Made by a program: the position numbers and the translations under genes. A stretch of DNA of 64,000 bases, from assembly GCA_002345205.1 (NCBI GenBank), contig DDVI01000038.1:1-64000 (forward strand), given 5' to 3'. This document shows positions 51,877-59,714 of this stretch, piece after piece; position 1 is the first letter of the stretch; each line of letters starts with the position of its first letter. The notes beneath the pieces are model-generated. The model saw only the letters and a list, made by a program, of their open reading frames with translations, had not been told where the DNA came from and did not search any database. This stretch comes from Bdellovibrionaceae bacterium UBA2316. GTDB lineage: Bacteria > Bdellovibrionota > Bdellovibrionia > Bdellovibrionales > Bdellovibrionaceae.

Positions 51877-52773
51877 ATGGCTTCGATAAAAATGAATCGA
51901 CGTGCAATACTGCTTACATTGGGTGCGGCATCAGTCGGACTTATAACAACGAGGTTCTTTATGATGAACAAATTACTAGATGGATCTTCTACTCAGCGAA
52001 TGCCGGTACTTTTTATTGGTCACGGCTCTCCCATGAATGCGATTGATACCAACCCCTATACTAAAACGTTAAATAAACTGGGCGCGGAACTGCCAAAACC
52101 AAAAGCTATTCTAGTTGTGTCAGCACACTGGATTACAAGTGGTACTTGGGTGACAGTGGCCACCCAACCGGAAACAATTCATGATTTTGGCGGCTTTCCC
52201 CAGGAATTGTTTGATGTTCAATATCCAGCACCGGGCAGTCCTGAAATTGCAAAACTAGTTCAAGATTCAATTTCAAATCCAAAAGTTGGCGGTGATCAAG
52301 GCCAATGGGGACTAGATCATGGAACATGGTCAGTCTTGCGACATATGTATCCATTAGCTAATATTCCGGTTTTACAATTGAGTATTGATATGAAGCAACC
52401 CGCAGAATATCACATGAATATTGGACAACAGCTTTTAAAATTGCGCGATAAAGGCATATTGATAATGGGAAGTGGCAATCTAGTTCACAACCTAAGAAAA
52501 ATCCGCTGGGAACCGAACTCAAAACCATTTGATTGGGCGGTCGAGTTTGACGAGTGGATAAAAAATAAACTTATAGATGGTGACTATGATTCGGCAGTTA
52601 AAGCTTTTCACACAACCACCGCTGGCAAAATGAGTGTGCCGACGTTAGACCACTACTTGCCCATGCATTACATTCTAGGCGCTGCAGATAAAAAAGATCA
52701 ACTGAAGTTTGAATACGAAGAAATGCAAAATGGATCCATCTCTATGCGCAGTTTCAGTTTGGGTAGAGCCTAA
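51877..52773 (+). CDS. ygiD: LigB-type extradiol dioxygenase (4,5-DOPA dioxygenase/YgiD-like) with Tat-like signal
   Basis: 298 residues from ATG 51877 (GAGGA eight bases upstream, an extension to 51844 is possible). 'MNRRAILLTLGAASVGLI' looks like a twin-arginine leader. The LigB-superfamily core follows: 'LFIGHGSPMNAIDTN', 'VSAHWITSG', 'GLDHGTWSVLRHMYP' and 'GSGNLVHNLRKI', supplying the usual metal-binding His residues. YgiD homologues cleave the DOPA ring. The Tat leader suggests export, unlike most YgiD proteins. It ends one base from the convergent LysR of the isonitrile operon. Confidence 0.85.
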   Translation: MASIKMNRRAILLTLGAASVGLITTRFFMMNKLLDGSSTQRMPVLFIGHGSPMNAIDTNPYTKTLNKLGAELPKPKAILVVSAHWITSGTWVTVATQPETIHDFGGFPQELFDVQYPAPGSPEIAKLVQDSISNPKVGGDQGQWGLDHGTWSVLRHMYPLANIPVLQLSIDMKQPAEYHMNIGQQLLKLRDKGILIMGSGNLVHNLRKIRWEPNSKPFDWAVEFDEWIKNKLIDGDYDSAVKAFHTTTAGKMSVPTLDHYLPMHYILGAADKKDQLKFEYEEMQNGSISMRSFSLGRA

Positions 52774-52774
52774 A

Positions 52775-53620
52775 TTATAAAACAAAACTGGCTAATCGGA
52801 CCAGTTCTCGGCCAGCTCTGTTGGCCAAAACGTCCTTTCTATACGCGACAAAGATTTTATCTTCAAATATTGGAAGTTTTGAATCGTAAGGAACTAAGTC
52901 GGCACCATCTGCTTTCGCTACACGTTCTGGCAGAATGCCTACGCCTTGCCCTGATAGAACCAGCGTTCGAATTAATTCAAGACTGTGACTGTTAATTAAC
53001 TTCCAGTCTTTGAATTCTTTTGAATGTGTTCGTCCTAAGATATCTTGAATCTGCACCAAATTAACATCGGCAAAAATCCGCCTAGGAACCTGCGGACTGT
53101 TTCGTGCACGCCAGAACATCACGCGATCTTCACCCATTTTCCTTAAGACTAAATCTGGATGTCTAACGGGATTAACAACAAAACCAAGATCGATATCATA
53201 GGACACAATTCGTTCCGTGATCTTTCTTGAAAAATCATGAACCAAATTAATTTCAATTCCCGGTGCGGTTTCTTGCAAGCTTGTCAGAAATCGTGGCAAC
53301 GTATACGCACCAACACTTTGATGACAGCCAATTTTAAAATGCCCTTGAAGAGTCTCTACCGATTGTCCTAGATCATGATGAATTTCGCTCCAAGAATCGA
53401 TCAAACTATGAGCCTTCTTATAAAACAAAGTTCCTTGCTCGGTTGAAACAACGCCTTGTTTAGTTCTATGAAAAAGCTTAACTCCCAATTTTTCTTCTAA
53501 GCGCTGCAAACTTAGAGTCAATGTTGGCTGAGTTATCCCCAGCCTAATTGCTGCTTTCGAGATATGGCGAGTTTGATATACTTCGATAAAATATTCGATC
53601 TCTGTTGGTGATGCTATCAT
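52775..53620 (-). CDS. LysR-type regulator of the isonitrile operon
   Basis: 281 residues. HTH 'EYFIEVYQTRHISKAAIRLG' and 'TQPTLTLSLQRLEEKLGVKL', then a LysR substrate domain ('FKIGCHQSVGAYTLPRFLTS', 'LGFVVNPVRHPDLVLR'). It belongs to a LysR group different from the regulators at 18951, 37814 and 50834. It lies 33 bases downstream of the FAD hydroxylase gene on the same strand, so it is probably the last gene of the pvc-like operon and may regulate it. Confidence 0.92.
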   Translation of the reverse strand: MIASPTEIEYFIEVYQTRHISKAAIRLGITQPTLTLSLQRLEEKLGVKLFHRTKQGVVSTEQGTLFYKKAHSLIDSWSEIHHDLGQSVETLQGHFKIGCHQSVGAYTLPRFLTSLQETAPGIEINLVHDFSRKITERIVSYDIDLGFVVNPVRHPDLVLRKMGEDRVMFWRARNSPQVPRRIFADVNLVQIQDILGRTHSKEFKDWKLINSHSLELIRTLVLSGQGVGILPERVAKADGADLVPYDSKLPIFEDKIFVAYRKDVLANRAGRELVRLASFVL

Positions 53621-53653
53621 AGGTTCAGGCTATCATGATTGAACAAATTTTGG

Positions 53654-55066
53654 CTACAACGAAAGCGTGTTCAAAAGTATTTCCATCTGATCGAGTCTTC
53701 CCACCGAATGAATGTAAGAATCAGGTCGGACAAGTATTGCTTGATTTGCATAGACAGAGTCGTCTTTGATTTGAATTACATTTACGAATTCAGGCACATT
53801 TAAATTTTTTTTCAGGTCACCAAACACCAATAAAGTAAATTTCGTGTAATCTAAAAGTGAGTACAGTCTTGTTTTAGTTCCGTCGCTCGTCACCTCTTGA
53901 TCAAACAAACGTGTTCCAATCAAACCGTCGCTGCCGTAGCGAATTCCCATGCCAGTAATATTTCCCGCACGCTTTTGCACAATACGAACGTAGTCTTGTG
54001 CATGAGTTCCGCTTGTAGAAAATTTAGTTGCGCGAACTAATTCACCCGATGATTCTATTACACTTTGAGCCACTGGCTTACGTTCGTCTTCATAGCTGTG
54101 AAGAAGATTTTTTGAGGCGACGTTTTTTAAAACTAGGCTTAGCTTCCACATCAAGTTGAATGCGTCCGCAAGGCCTGTATTTAAACCTTGCCCACCGTTA
54201 ACGGAATGTACGTGACTTGCATCACCTGCTAGAAAAACGCGATCGTTTACAAAAAAATTTTCAGCCACGGACTCTTTCACAGAAAACTGAGAGAACCATT
54301 CGATATGCTTAAATCGCAACGAATGCGGTTGCATCGCCCGATTGATCTTTGCCAGCGCGTCTTCAATATTAAAATCTTTTGTATCCATGCGTATGTAAAA
54401 ACGATCAATGTTTCCTTCTCTTGGAATCCACGCCACATCTGACGTCTCGGATTGAAATACAATAATTTCAGGAACTTTTTGAAAATCGGTTTCCACAACG
54501 CCGTCAATTACCGCCCATACGATTTGTGGACGCAGAATTTCAAATGGAACTTTAAACAACTCACGTACAAATGAACGTGATCCATCAGCACCGATGATAT
54601 AACTCGATTGAATTTTATCACCATTAGATAAAGTCGTTAGGCATCCTTTCTGATTAATTTCGATATTATCCACCGTAGTTAGACGTTTTACGGCCGAACC
54701 CAGTTCTTTTATCTTGGAATCCAAAAGTTTTTCCACATACGATTGGCCCAGCATCAAAAAATGTTTATGAAATGTACCCTCTAACTGATCCCACCAGGCT
54801 GACTGACGCGAAACAAATTTTCCGTCGGCCCACACTGAACTGGTGTTACAAGGCTTTCCCAATGGATAAAGATCTTTAAACAAATCTACTACTTCAAGTA
54901 GTTGCAACGTACGTGCATTTAAGGCGTCGGCTCTGCCTACGTCTATAGGTTTTTCCGATTTATCCACAACTACTGTTTTTAAACCGGATAGCTGACCTAA
55001 GTAACCGCACATCAATCCAACTGGACCAGCACCTATAACAACAATATCTGCTGTTTGTGTAATCAT
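53654..55066 (-). CDS. FAD-dependent aromatic hydroxylase (phenol/MhpA-type)
   Basis: 470 residues. FAD Rossmann motif 'DIVVIGAGPVGLMCGYL' (GxGxxG), 'RADALNARTLQLLE', the DG motif 'YIIGADGSRSFVREL' and the second FAD motif 'FLAGDASHVHSVNGGQGLNT'. A thioredoxin-like C-terminal region ends 'ILVRPDSYIHSVGRLDQ', as in phenol and hydroxyphenylpropionate hydroxylases. It should hydroxylate a phenol ring with NAD(P)H. In the pvc operon context it probably makes a catechol. The start overlaps the pvcB stop by four bases (ATGA). Confidence 0.9.
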   Translation of the reverse strand: MITQTADIVVIGAGPVGLMCGYLGQLSGLKTVVVDKSEKPIDVGRADALNARTLQLLEVVDLFKDLYPLGKPCNTSSVWADGKFVSRQSAWWDQLEGTFHKHFLMLGQSYVEKLLDSKIKELGSAVKRLTTVDNIEINQKGCLTTLSNGDKIQSSYIIGADGSRSFVRELFKVPFEILRPQIVWAVIDGVVETDFQKVPEIIVFQSETSDVAWIPREGNIDRFYIRMDTKDFNIEDALAKINRAMQPHSLRFKHIEWFSQFSVKESVAENFFVNDRVFLAGDASHVHSVNGGQGLNTGLADAFNLMWKLSLVLKNVASKNLLHSYEDERKPVAQSVIESSGELVRATKFSTSGTHAQDYVRIVQKRAGNITGMGIRYGSDGLIGTRLFDQEVTSDGTKTRLYSLLDYTKFTLLVFGDLKKNLNVPEFVNVIQIKDDSVYANQAILVRPDSYIHSVGRLDQMEILLNTLSL

Positions 55067-55893
55067 TTGTGACTCACTAACCGGGGATTGTTTAACGGAG
55101 GATTGCTTAGAACATGGACTCGGCGCAGGTGGCGAGGCGCCTTTGTTTCAAACTCTTCACGACCGTGCAGTAGGGAAAAATTATCCGCGACAACAATGTC
55201 GCCTTCTTGCCATTCATGTGCGTAGTAGTTTTCCGGTGCGTACAAAGCGTCTCTTAACGTTTGGTGAAACTCAGCGGCCTCGTCGCTACTGACCCCCGTG
55301 AAATCCAGAGTCGGTGGATTTATAAAATCACCGAACCCCTTTGCCGGCGGTTCATTATAACGAATAACGGAATGACCACGCAGCGGATGAGTATCAACAA
55401 TTGGTGACACCGTCTTGCTATCATAGAATTCCATCTTACGCTGATAGTGACCAGTTACTTTTTCCCAAAGCTGCCTTGTGTTTGAGTCTGCATTTTCTAG
55501 GGCATTCACCGTATTTGAAAATGTCGTGCGGCCCCCTTGTCCTGATTTTGGGGCACGCACACAGTGAAACAATTGAAATTCAGGAACTTGTTGGCGGTAC
55601 ATACCGTCCCAATGCAAAGGCACATAGTTGTTATCAAAGATATGATCTTCAGGATTATTGCGCTCGACTAATTCTAGAACTTTGCCGAAAGGCCACACAC
55701 TGACTTCACCCCATTTTTCACAGTAGTTAGCAAAATCCTCGGCACCAGTAAATGTGCGGAAACCACGTAAAACAATTAGACGTTCATTCCACACTAGTTC
55801 CCGAAGCCAAGTTACATCGACTTCATGAATATTAATACCTTTGCCTTCAACGATAATTCCAAATGGTTTACTAGGTCTGATTTCAGGCTTCAT
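55063..55893 (-). CDS. pvcB: PvcB-like Fe(II)/2-oxoglutarate oxygenase
   Basis: 276 residues from ATG 55893 (GGAG six bases upstream, a TTG at 55908 is rejected). TauD/TfdA-fold: 'LRGFRTFTGAEDFANYCEKW', the iron-binding 'PLHWDGMYRQQVPEF' (HxD) and the distal His in 'SLLHGREEFETKAPRHLRRV' with a 2-oxoglutarate Arg. PvcB/IsnB enzymes convert isonitrile amino acids to vinyl isonitriles by oxidative decarboxylation or desaturation. Here it directly follows the isonitrile synthase gene, overlapping it by 11 bases. Confidence 0.9.
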   Translation of the reverse strand: MKPEIRPSKPFGIIVEGKGINIHEVDVTWLRELVWNERLIVLRGFRTFTGAEDFANYCEKWGEVSVWPFGKVLELVERNNPEDHIFDNNYVPLHWDGMYRQQVPEFQLFHCVRAPKSGQGGRTTFSNTVNALENADSNTRQLWEKVTGHYQRKMEFYDSKTVSPIVDTHPLRGHSVIRYNEPPAKGFGDFINPPTLDFTGVSSDEAAEFHQTLRDALYAPENYYAHEWQEGDIVVADNFSLLHGREEFETKAPRHLRRVHVLSNPPLNNPRLVSHK

Positions 55894-56968
55894 TGTTGAC
55901 TCCGTCAAGTTTTCGTAAGTCTTCTTTGTTGTTCAAAACATAGTGACTCGCGCGACCAAAACGGGTCACTAGGCGTGCGCCTAGTGATTCTGCTTCCGAT
56001 CGCTTCATTAATATATAACGTCCGTCCACCTGAACGGCGACTCCGTGCCACGGTGTTTGCCAGTTATCGGGCTCGATCATACGAATACCTAATTTTTTTG
56101 ATCCACAGGTTTGTGGATGGATAGATAAACGAACTGAATCTGCAAATTGTTTTCCAACCAGTTCGCCCCACGCTTTACTGCGTTGAATAACCAAGTAAGC
56201 ACGAACTCTAGATTCCTTTTGCAGGCGTGTACGACTTTGCGTTTGTCCTGGCGCTAGCGCATCTTCAAACAGGAAACGAGTTATGCCTAGGTACAAACGA
56301 TGTGATTCTAAATCATCGACAGACGCATGGGCCTGTTTACCGCGACTAACAGACTCTTTTAGCAAATCTAAGGATTCACCAAACTCATGCATTAGCTGCA
56401 TACGCATTTCATCAAAACTAAGATGGCCGTAAAGTTCTTCTAAATTAAATGTAGAAATCGAAGTTAACCCCAGCGTTTCAATCATTTTAGAGATTTCGTT
56501 CTGGTAGTTTGTTACATCGTCATCACGCATTCCCACGACATCACTGAATACACGACCATCCGAGCACAAAATAATACGTGCACCTGGCGAATAGTAATGT
56601 TGAATTCGATCACACAGCGACTGTAAGAATTCTAAAGCACAGCGTTCTGCCATATCAGGCAATGGACCCAAGACTTTTGCTAAATTAGGCGACTTACCCG
56701 GAAATGCTGGCAGAACAAACGTCACCGGTTGATTCTTCGATACCGCGGCCATGATTTTAGAAAGATGGGGGGCATGGCACTGATCACATGTGACTGAATC
56801 ACACATTGTGTGTGGATCTGAAATACGGCGAAACTGCATTACGTCTATTAATATGTTCTTTGAAATTTGCTCTACCAAAGAACCTGACGAAATGTTTTCC
56901 CGCCATGTTCGAATGAATGATTCTGATTGATTCCCTTCGGTTATTTGTGATGCTTCTAAAAATGTCAT
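55883..56968 (-). CDS. pvcA: PvcA/DIT1-family isonitrile synthase
   Basis: 361 residues. Family blocks: 'FVLPAFPGKSPNLAKVLGPL' at about 84-103 followed by 'PDMAERCALEFLQSLC', then 'YYSPGARIILCSDGRVFSDV' (about 129-148) and 'DDDVTNYQNEISKMIE'. The enzyme joins the amine of L-Tyr or L-Trp to a carbon from ribulose 5-phosphate to form an isonitrile. Which amino acid is used is not visible. A C-x4-C-x2-C-x2-H cluster sits at about 56-67. First gene of the operon. GGGGG precedes the ATG. Confidence 0.92.
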   Translation of the reverse strand: MTFLEASQITEGNQSESFIRTWRENISSGSLVEQISKNILIDVMQFRRISDPHTMCDSVTCDQCHAPHLSKIMAAVSKNQPVTFVLPAFPGKSPNLAKVLGPLPDMAERCALEFLQSLCDRIQHYYSPGARIILCSDGRVFSDVVGMRDDDVTNYQNEISKMIETLGLTSISTFNLEELYGHLSFDEMRMQLMHEFGESLDLLKESVSRGKQAHASVDDLESHRLYLGITRFLFEDALAPGQTQSRTRLQKESRVRAYLVIQRSKAWGELVGKQFADSVRLSIHPQTCGSKKLGIRMIEPDNWQTPWHGVAVQVDGRYILMKRSEAESLGARLVTRFGRASHYVLNNKEDLRKLDGVNNEA

Positions 56969-57064
56969 AACGCCCCCGTTTCTAAAATCAATCTACTGTT
57001 AAGAGAGTCATAAATATAATAGATATAAAGTCATTCTATCATAAACGATATTTATAATATGAAA

Positions 57065-57090
57065 TCATCATAGGTTTTTGCCTATGATGA
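57065..57090. promoter_or_regulatory. Perfect hairpin in the pvcA/DOPA dioxygenase intergenic region
   Basis: TCATCATAGG-ttttg-type loop-CCTATGATGA: a 10-base perfect inverted repeat around a six-base loop. Next to it ATAAATAT / ATATTTAT (57010-57017 and 57048-57055) forms a wider repeat. Both lie between divergent starts and may be operator or RNA structures. Confidence 0.5.
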
Positions 57091-57143
57091 CCGACCGTTG
57101 AACTAATTTGATCAACACCTCCGGCCTGTCTATCATAAAACGT

Positions 57144-57500
57144 ATGAAATATTATCATGCGCATATCTATTTTGAAGCTAACGATCTCAACCAAGCCTAC
57201 CGCCTGTTTGAAACCACGAAAACTATGAATTTTTTCACTAAAGTAAAATTCCACGAAAAACCCGTCGGACCACATCCTACAGGAATGGTAGAGCTTCACT
57301 TTACTGAATCCTGTTATGCCTCAGTAGAAAGCTGGGTGAAAACCAACTGCGGAACCCTAATTGCCATGATCCACCAAGATACTGGTGATGATCTTAAGGA
57401 CCACACCGAACATATTCACTGGCTAGATAAAAAACTGCCACTCGATTTTTCTTTTTTCGAATTAATTAAAACACGCCCAGATTTACGGATTAATCCATAA
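57144..57500 (+). CDS. DOPA 4,5-dioxygenase family protein (PF08883-type)
   Basis: 118 residues from ATG 57144 (an upstream TTG at 57108 is in frame but unlikely). 'YYHAHIYFEANDLNQAYRLF', 'EKPVGPHPTGMVELHFTE', 'GTLIAMIHQDTGDDLKDHTE' and 'HIHWLDK' match the small DOPA dioxygenase family, with conserved His residues as metal ligands. This family cleaves DOPA in fungal betalain-type pigment pathways and is widespread in bacteria. Divergent from the isonitrile operon. Confidence 0.88.
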   Translation: MKYYHAHIYFEANDLNQAYRLFETTKTMNFFTKVKFHEKPVGPHPTGMVELHFTESCYASVESWVKTNCGTLIAMIHQDTGDDLKDHTEHIHWLDKKLPLDFSFFELIKTRPDLRINP

Positions 57501-57602
57501 TTTTTAAAAAGATACACCATTAAGTACCTACCCCACCATTTTGTGCTGACTTGTTAGTCGTCGCGTTTCGGTAAATACTAGTACGTGAACAAAGGAGTCT
57601 TT

Positions 57603-58085
57603 ATGAAGGCAACCCAACTCAAAGTTCAAAAATGGTTAAATGCCCCCGAAGGATATACGATAGACGTAAATGCGAACAAAGTTAAAGTCATTCATGCGTT
57701 CCAGATGCTATGCCCTGGTTGCGTTTATCACGGAATTCCGCAAACAGTTGAGCTTTATAATAAACTGCAAGGACCAGATATCGAAGTCGTCGGTCTTCAT
57801 ACTGTTTTTGAAAATCACCACGCTATGGGTGAAGAATCTCTAAAAGTTTTCATCAAAGAATGGCGCTTGCCGTTTCCAGTAGGAATTGATCAACACGCAA
57901 ACGGTCAAAGCCTACCCGAAACAATGAACGACTACCAATTGCAAGGAACGCCTACCACCATCGTGATTGATCAAAGTGGTGAAGTGCTAGTAAAATATTT
58001 CGGCGCACTCGACACTCAGAAGTTGATCGATTTTATTCTGGAAGTATCCACGAAAAATCCGATAGCAGAAACGCGAAAGTACTAG
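57603..58085 (+). CDS. Thioredoxin-like thiol reductase/peroxiredoxin-type protein
   Basis: 160 residues from ATG 57603 with an ideal AAAGGAG. Thioredoxin fold of the TlpA/AhpC type: 'KVKVIHAFQMLCPGCVYHGI' with active CxxC (CPGC), 'VGLHTVFENHHAMGEESLKV', 'PFPVGID' and 'LQGTPTTIVIDQSGEVL' with the cis-Pro. No signal peptide, so cytosolic. A redox partner is not identifiable. Separate from the isonitrile locus by about 100 bases. Confidence 0.88.
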   Translation: MKATQLKVQKWLNAPEGYTIDVNANKVKVIHAFQMLCPGCVYHGIPQTVELYNKLQGPDIEVVGLHTVFENHHAMGEESLKVFIKEWRLPFPVGIDQHANGQSLPETMNDYQLQGTPTTIVIDQSGEVLVKYFGALDTQKLIDFILEVSTKNPIAETRKY

Positions 58086-58214
58086 CTAAGCTCTGCCAGC
58101 AACCCAGTTTAAAGCCTCTTCCGATTTCAGGAACGCCCACGTTCAAAATGAGCTTTAACGTCCACTTGATGACGATGTGGTTAACGCTAGACATAGTTTC
58201 TCCTGTTGGGAGAT

Positions 58215-58865
58215 CTAATTATTAAGCTGCCCAGTCTGCAAAAAAAGAAAATAGTCGCGGTCTTTATATTTGCGCATAAAAAAATACGAGGTGTTTTTAT
58301 CTTTAAATTTTTTACTGACTTCGTGAATCGAAAGCGGAACTAAACACCCTAAAGTTAGTCGTTTTTCGTCGATACAGTTTTGAGTCGGCTCCGGTACATT
58401 AAAAAACGGAATTAACGTAATGTGAAAATGATTCGTATTTTCCATAGAATTTAAAATCAGCGGAATTTTCTGTGCGCCTGATAGTTCATTAGCTTCTGTT
58501 TCTGAGGTCAAGATCCAACAGGGCTGTGCACATTTAGCAATGGCGTCAGCTGATAAATTCCCATCGTCAGCTAATAGGGTCACAGTTTTTTGAAATTGCT
58601 CTTCGAATTTTGTTTTTAAATCGCTGATTATAGGCTCTGCCATTTCTAAACCCGTTGAACGACCGATCACTAGGTAATTAGACATTTGAAAATCTGGAAA
58701 TAACCGATTCAGCAAAGATTTAGCAATATTGCTGTATCTAGCGCCTTGGGGCGATGGCGCAATTATAGGGGCCGAGCGAATGCTGATACCTTCACGAGTT
58801 AACTTGATCAACACGGCCGAAGCCAATACACAGGAAATAGCTAACAAAACGAAAAAAGTTTTCAC
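58215..58865 (-). CDS. Membrane-anchored or secreted protein of unknown function
   Basis: 216 residues. N-terminal hydrophobic segment (residues 3-21) is a signal peptide or anchor. The body is 'NYLVIGRSTGLEMAEPIISD' and 'CAQPCWILTSETEANEL', with a Cys pair CAQPC. A late cluster 'CIDEKRLTLGCLVPLSIHEV' adds two Cys, so disulfides are plausible. Unknown family. No operon partner. Divergent from the DUF6172 gene. Confidence 0.6.
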   Translation of the reverse strand: MKTFFVLLAISCVLASAVLIKLTREGISIRSAPIIAPSPQGARYSNIAKSLLNRLFPDFQMSNYLVIGRSTGLEMAEPIISDLKTKFEEQFQKTVTLLADDGNLSADAIAKCAQPCWILTSETEANELSGAQKIPLILNSMENTNHFHITLIPFFNVPEPTQNCIDEKRLTLGCLVPLSIHEVSKKFKDKNTSYFFMRKYKDRDYFLFLQTGQLNN

Positions 58866-58949
58866 GGTTTGAAGCTACACTCTTAGGTTTTCAGAGTCCA
58901 AATATAATGCTGTAGGCAGATAGAATAATTTCGAGTATAGTTCGGTCTT

Positions 58950-59243
58950 ATGAAAAAAAACTTCAGTTTAACGTCCACAAAGCACAAACCTGACCGCCAA
59001 GTAGAATTAGTAAAGCACGAGATCAATAAATATGTGGCTCGCGAGCGTCGTAAAGCTCGTCCTGAAGGGGTCGACTATTGGGATTTTGATTGTAAATGCG
59101 GCGCAACCGCTGAAACCGCAACGACTTTGCATTTAGAAGAAATCAGTAATCGAATTGATGCCGTAGTAGCTGGTAAGTCGGACTCTGTTTATATCGAGAT
59201 CATGGCTAAACCAGGCGTGCGCAAGAAAAAGTCCCTAGAGTAG
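58950..59243 (+). CDS. DUF6172 family protein
   Basis: 97 residues. It matches the DUF6172 pattern: 'MKKNFSLTSTKHKPDRQVEL', 'HEINKYVARERRKARPEGVD', 'YWDFDCKCG', and the end 'IEIMAKPGVRKKK'. Basic and small, probably nucleic-acid associated, but no function is established. The gene stands alone, 32 bases before the arsR gene, and could share a transcript with it. Confidence 0.9.
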   Translation: MKKNFSLTSTKHKPDRQVELVKHEINKYVARERRKARPEGVDYWDFDCKCGATAETATTLHLEEISNRIDAVVAGKSDSVYIEIMAKPGVRKKKSLE

Positions 59244-59275
59244 ACAAAAATACCGACTTCGAGTATGATTATCCT

Positions 59276-59575
59276 ATGTCGACGTCGAAACCAGTTCGTT
59301 TAACAGATAAACAGTTTGAACAAATCGCAAAAGCCCTAGCGGAACCACGTCGTTATCAAATTTTAAAAAAAATTGGTTCATGTAAAAAAGAAGGCTCAAT
59401 GGGCTGCCAGGCCATCCAAGAAGAGCACGATATCAGCGCCGCAACCTTATCTCATCACATTAAAGAGCTAGAAACAGCCGGTCTGGTCACCATAACCCGC
59501 GAAGGAAAAACGATGAGTATGTCGGTCCAGCGCGATGTCCTGCACGCATACTTAGAAAAACTTTCTAAGATCTAG
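59276..59575 (+). CDS. ArsR-family regulator
   Basis: 99 residues. Winged HTH 'FEQIAKALAEPRRYQILKKI' and 'HDISAATLSHHIKELETAGL', then 'VTITREGKTMSMSVQRDVL'. It contains a Cys pair 'CKKEGSMGC' before the recognition helix that might sense thiol or metal, although the classical ELCVC metal site is absent. It is probably the regulator of the nitroreductase gene at 59715 through the repeat at 59623-59701. Confidence 0.92.
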   Translation: MSTSKPVRLTDKQFEQIAKALAEPRRYQILKKIGSCKKEGSMGCQAIQEEHDISAATLSHHIKELETAGLVTITREGKTMSMSVQRDVLHAYLEKLSKI

Positions 59576-59622
59576 CCCCCTAGCCCTCAGAACGCCTAAA
59601 TTCGTTATTAACTCGTCTTCCT

Positions 59623-59701
59623 CATCATTTCGATACTTATCTAAACGTCATATTGACAACGAACATTTAAGTTAGATAATTAGACAATCATCGAAATGAT
59701 G
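59623..59701 (+). promoter_or_regulatory. Promoter nested in inverted repeats upstream of nitroreductase
   Basis: CATCATTTCGAT (59623-59634) and ATCGAAATGATG (59690-59701) form a 12-base perfect inverted repeat, inside which TTATCTAA / TTAGATAA (59637-59644, 59672-59679) is a second. Between them TTGACA (59653) and GATAAT (59675) form a sigma70 promoter with a 16-base spacer. Candidate ArsR operator or stem-loop. Confidence 0.7.
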
Positions 59702-59714
59702 CAGGAGAAATAAA

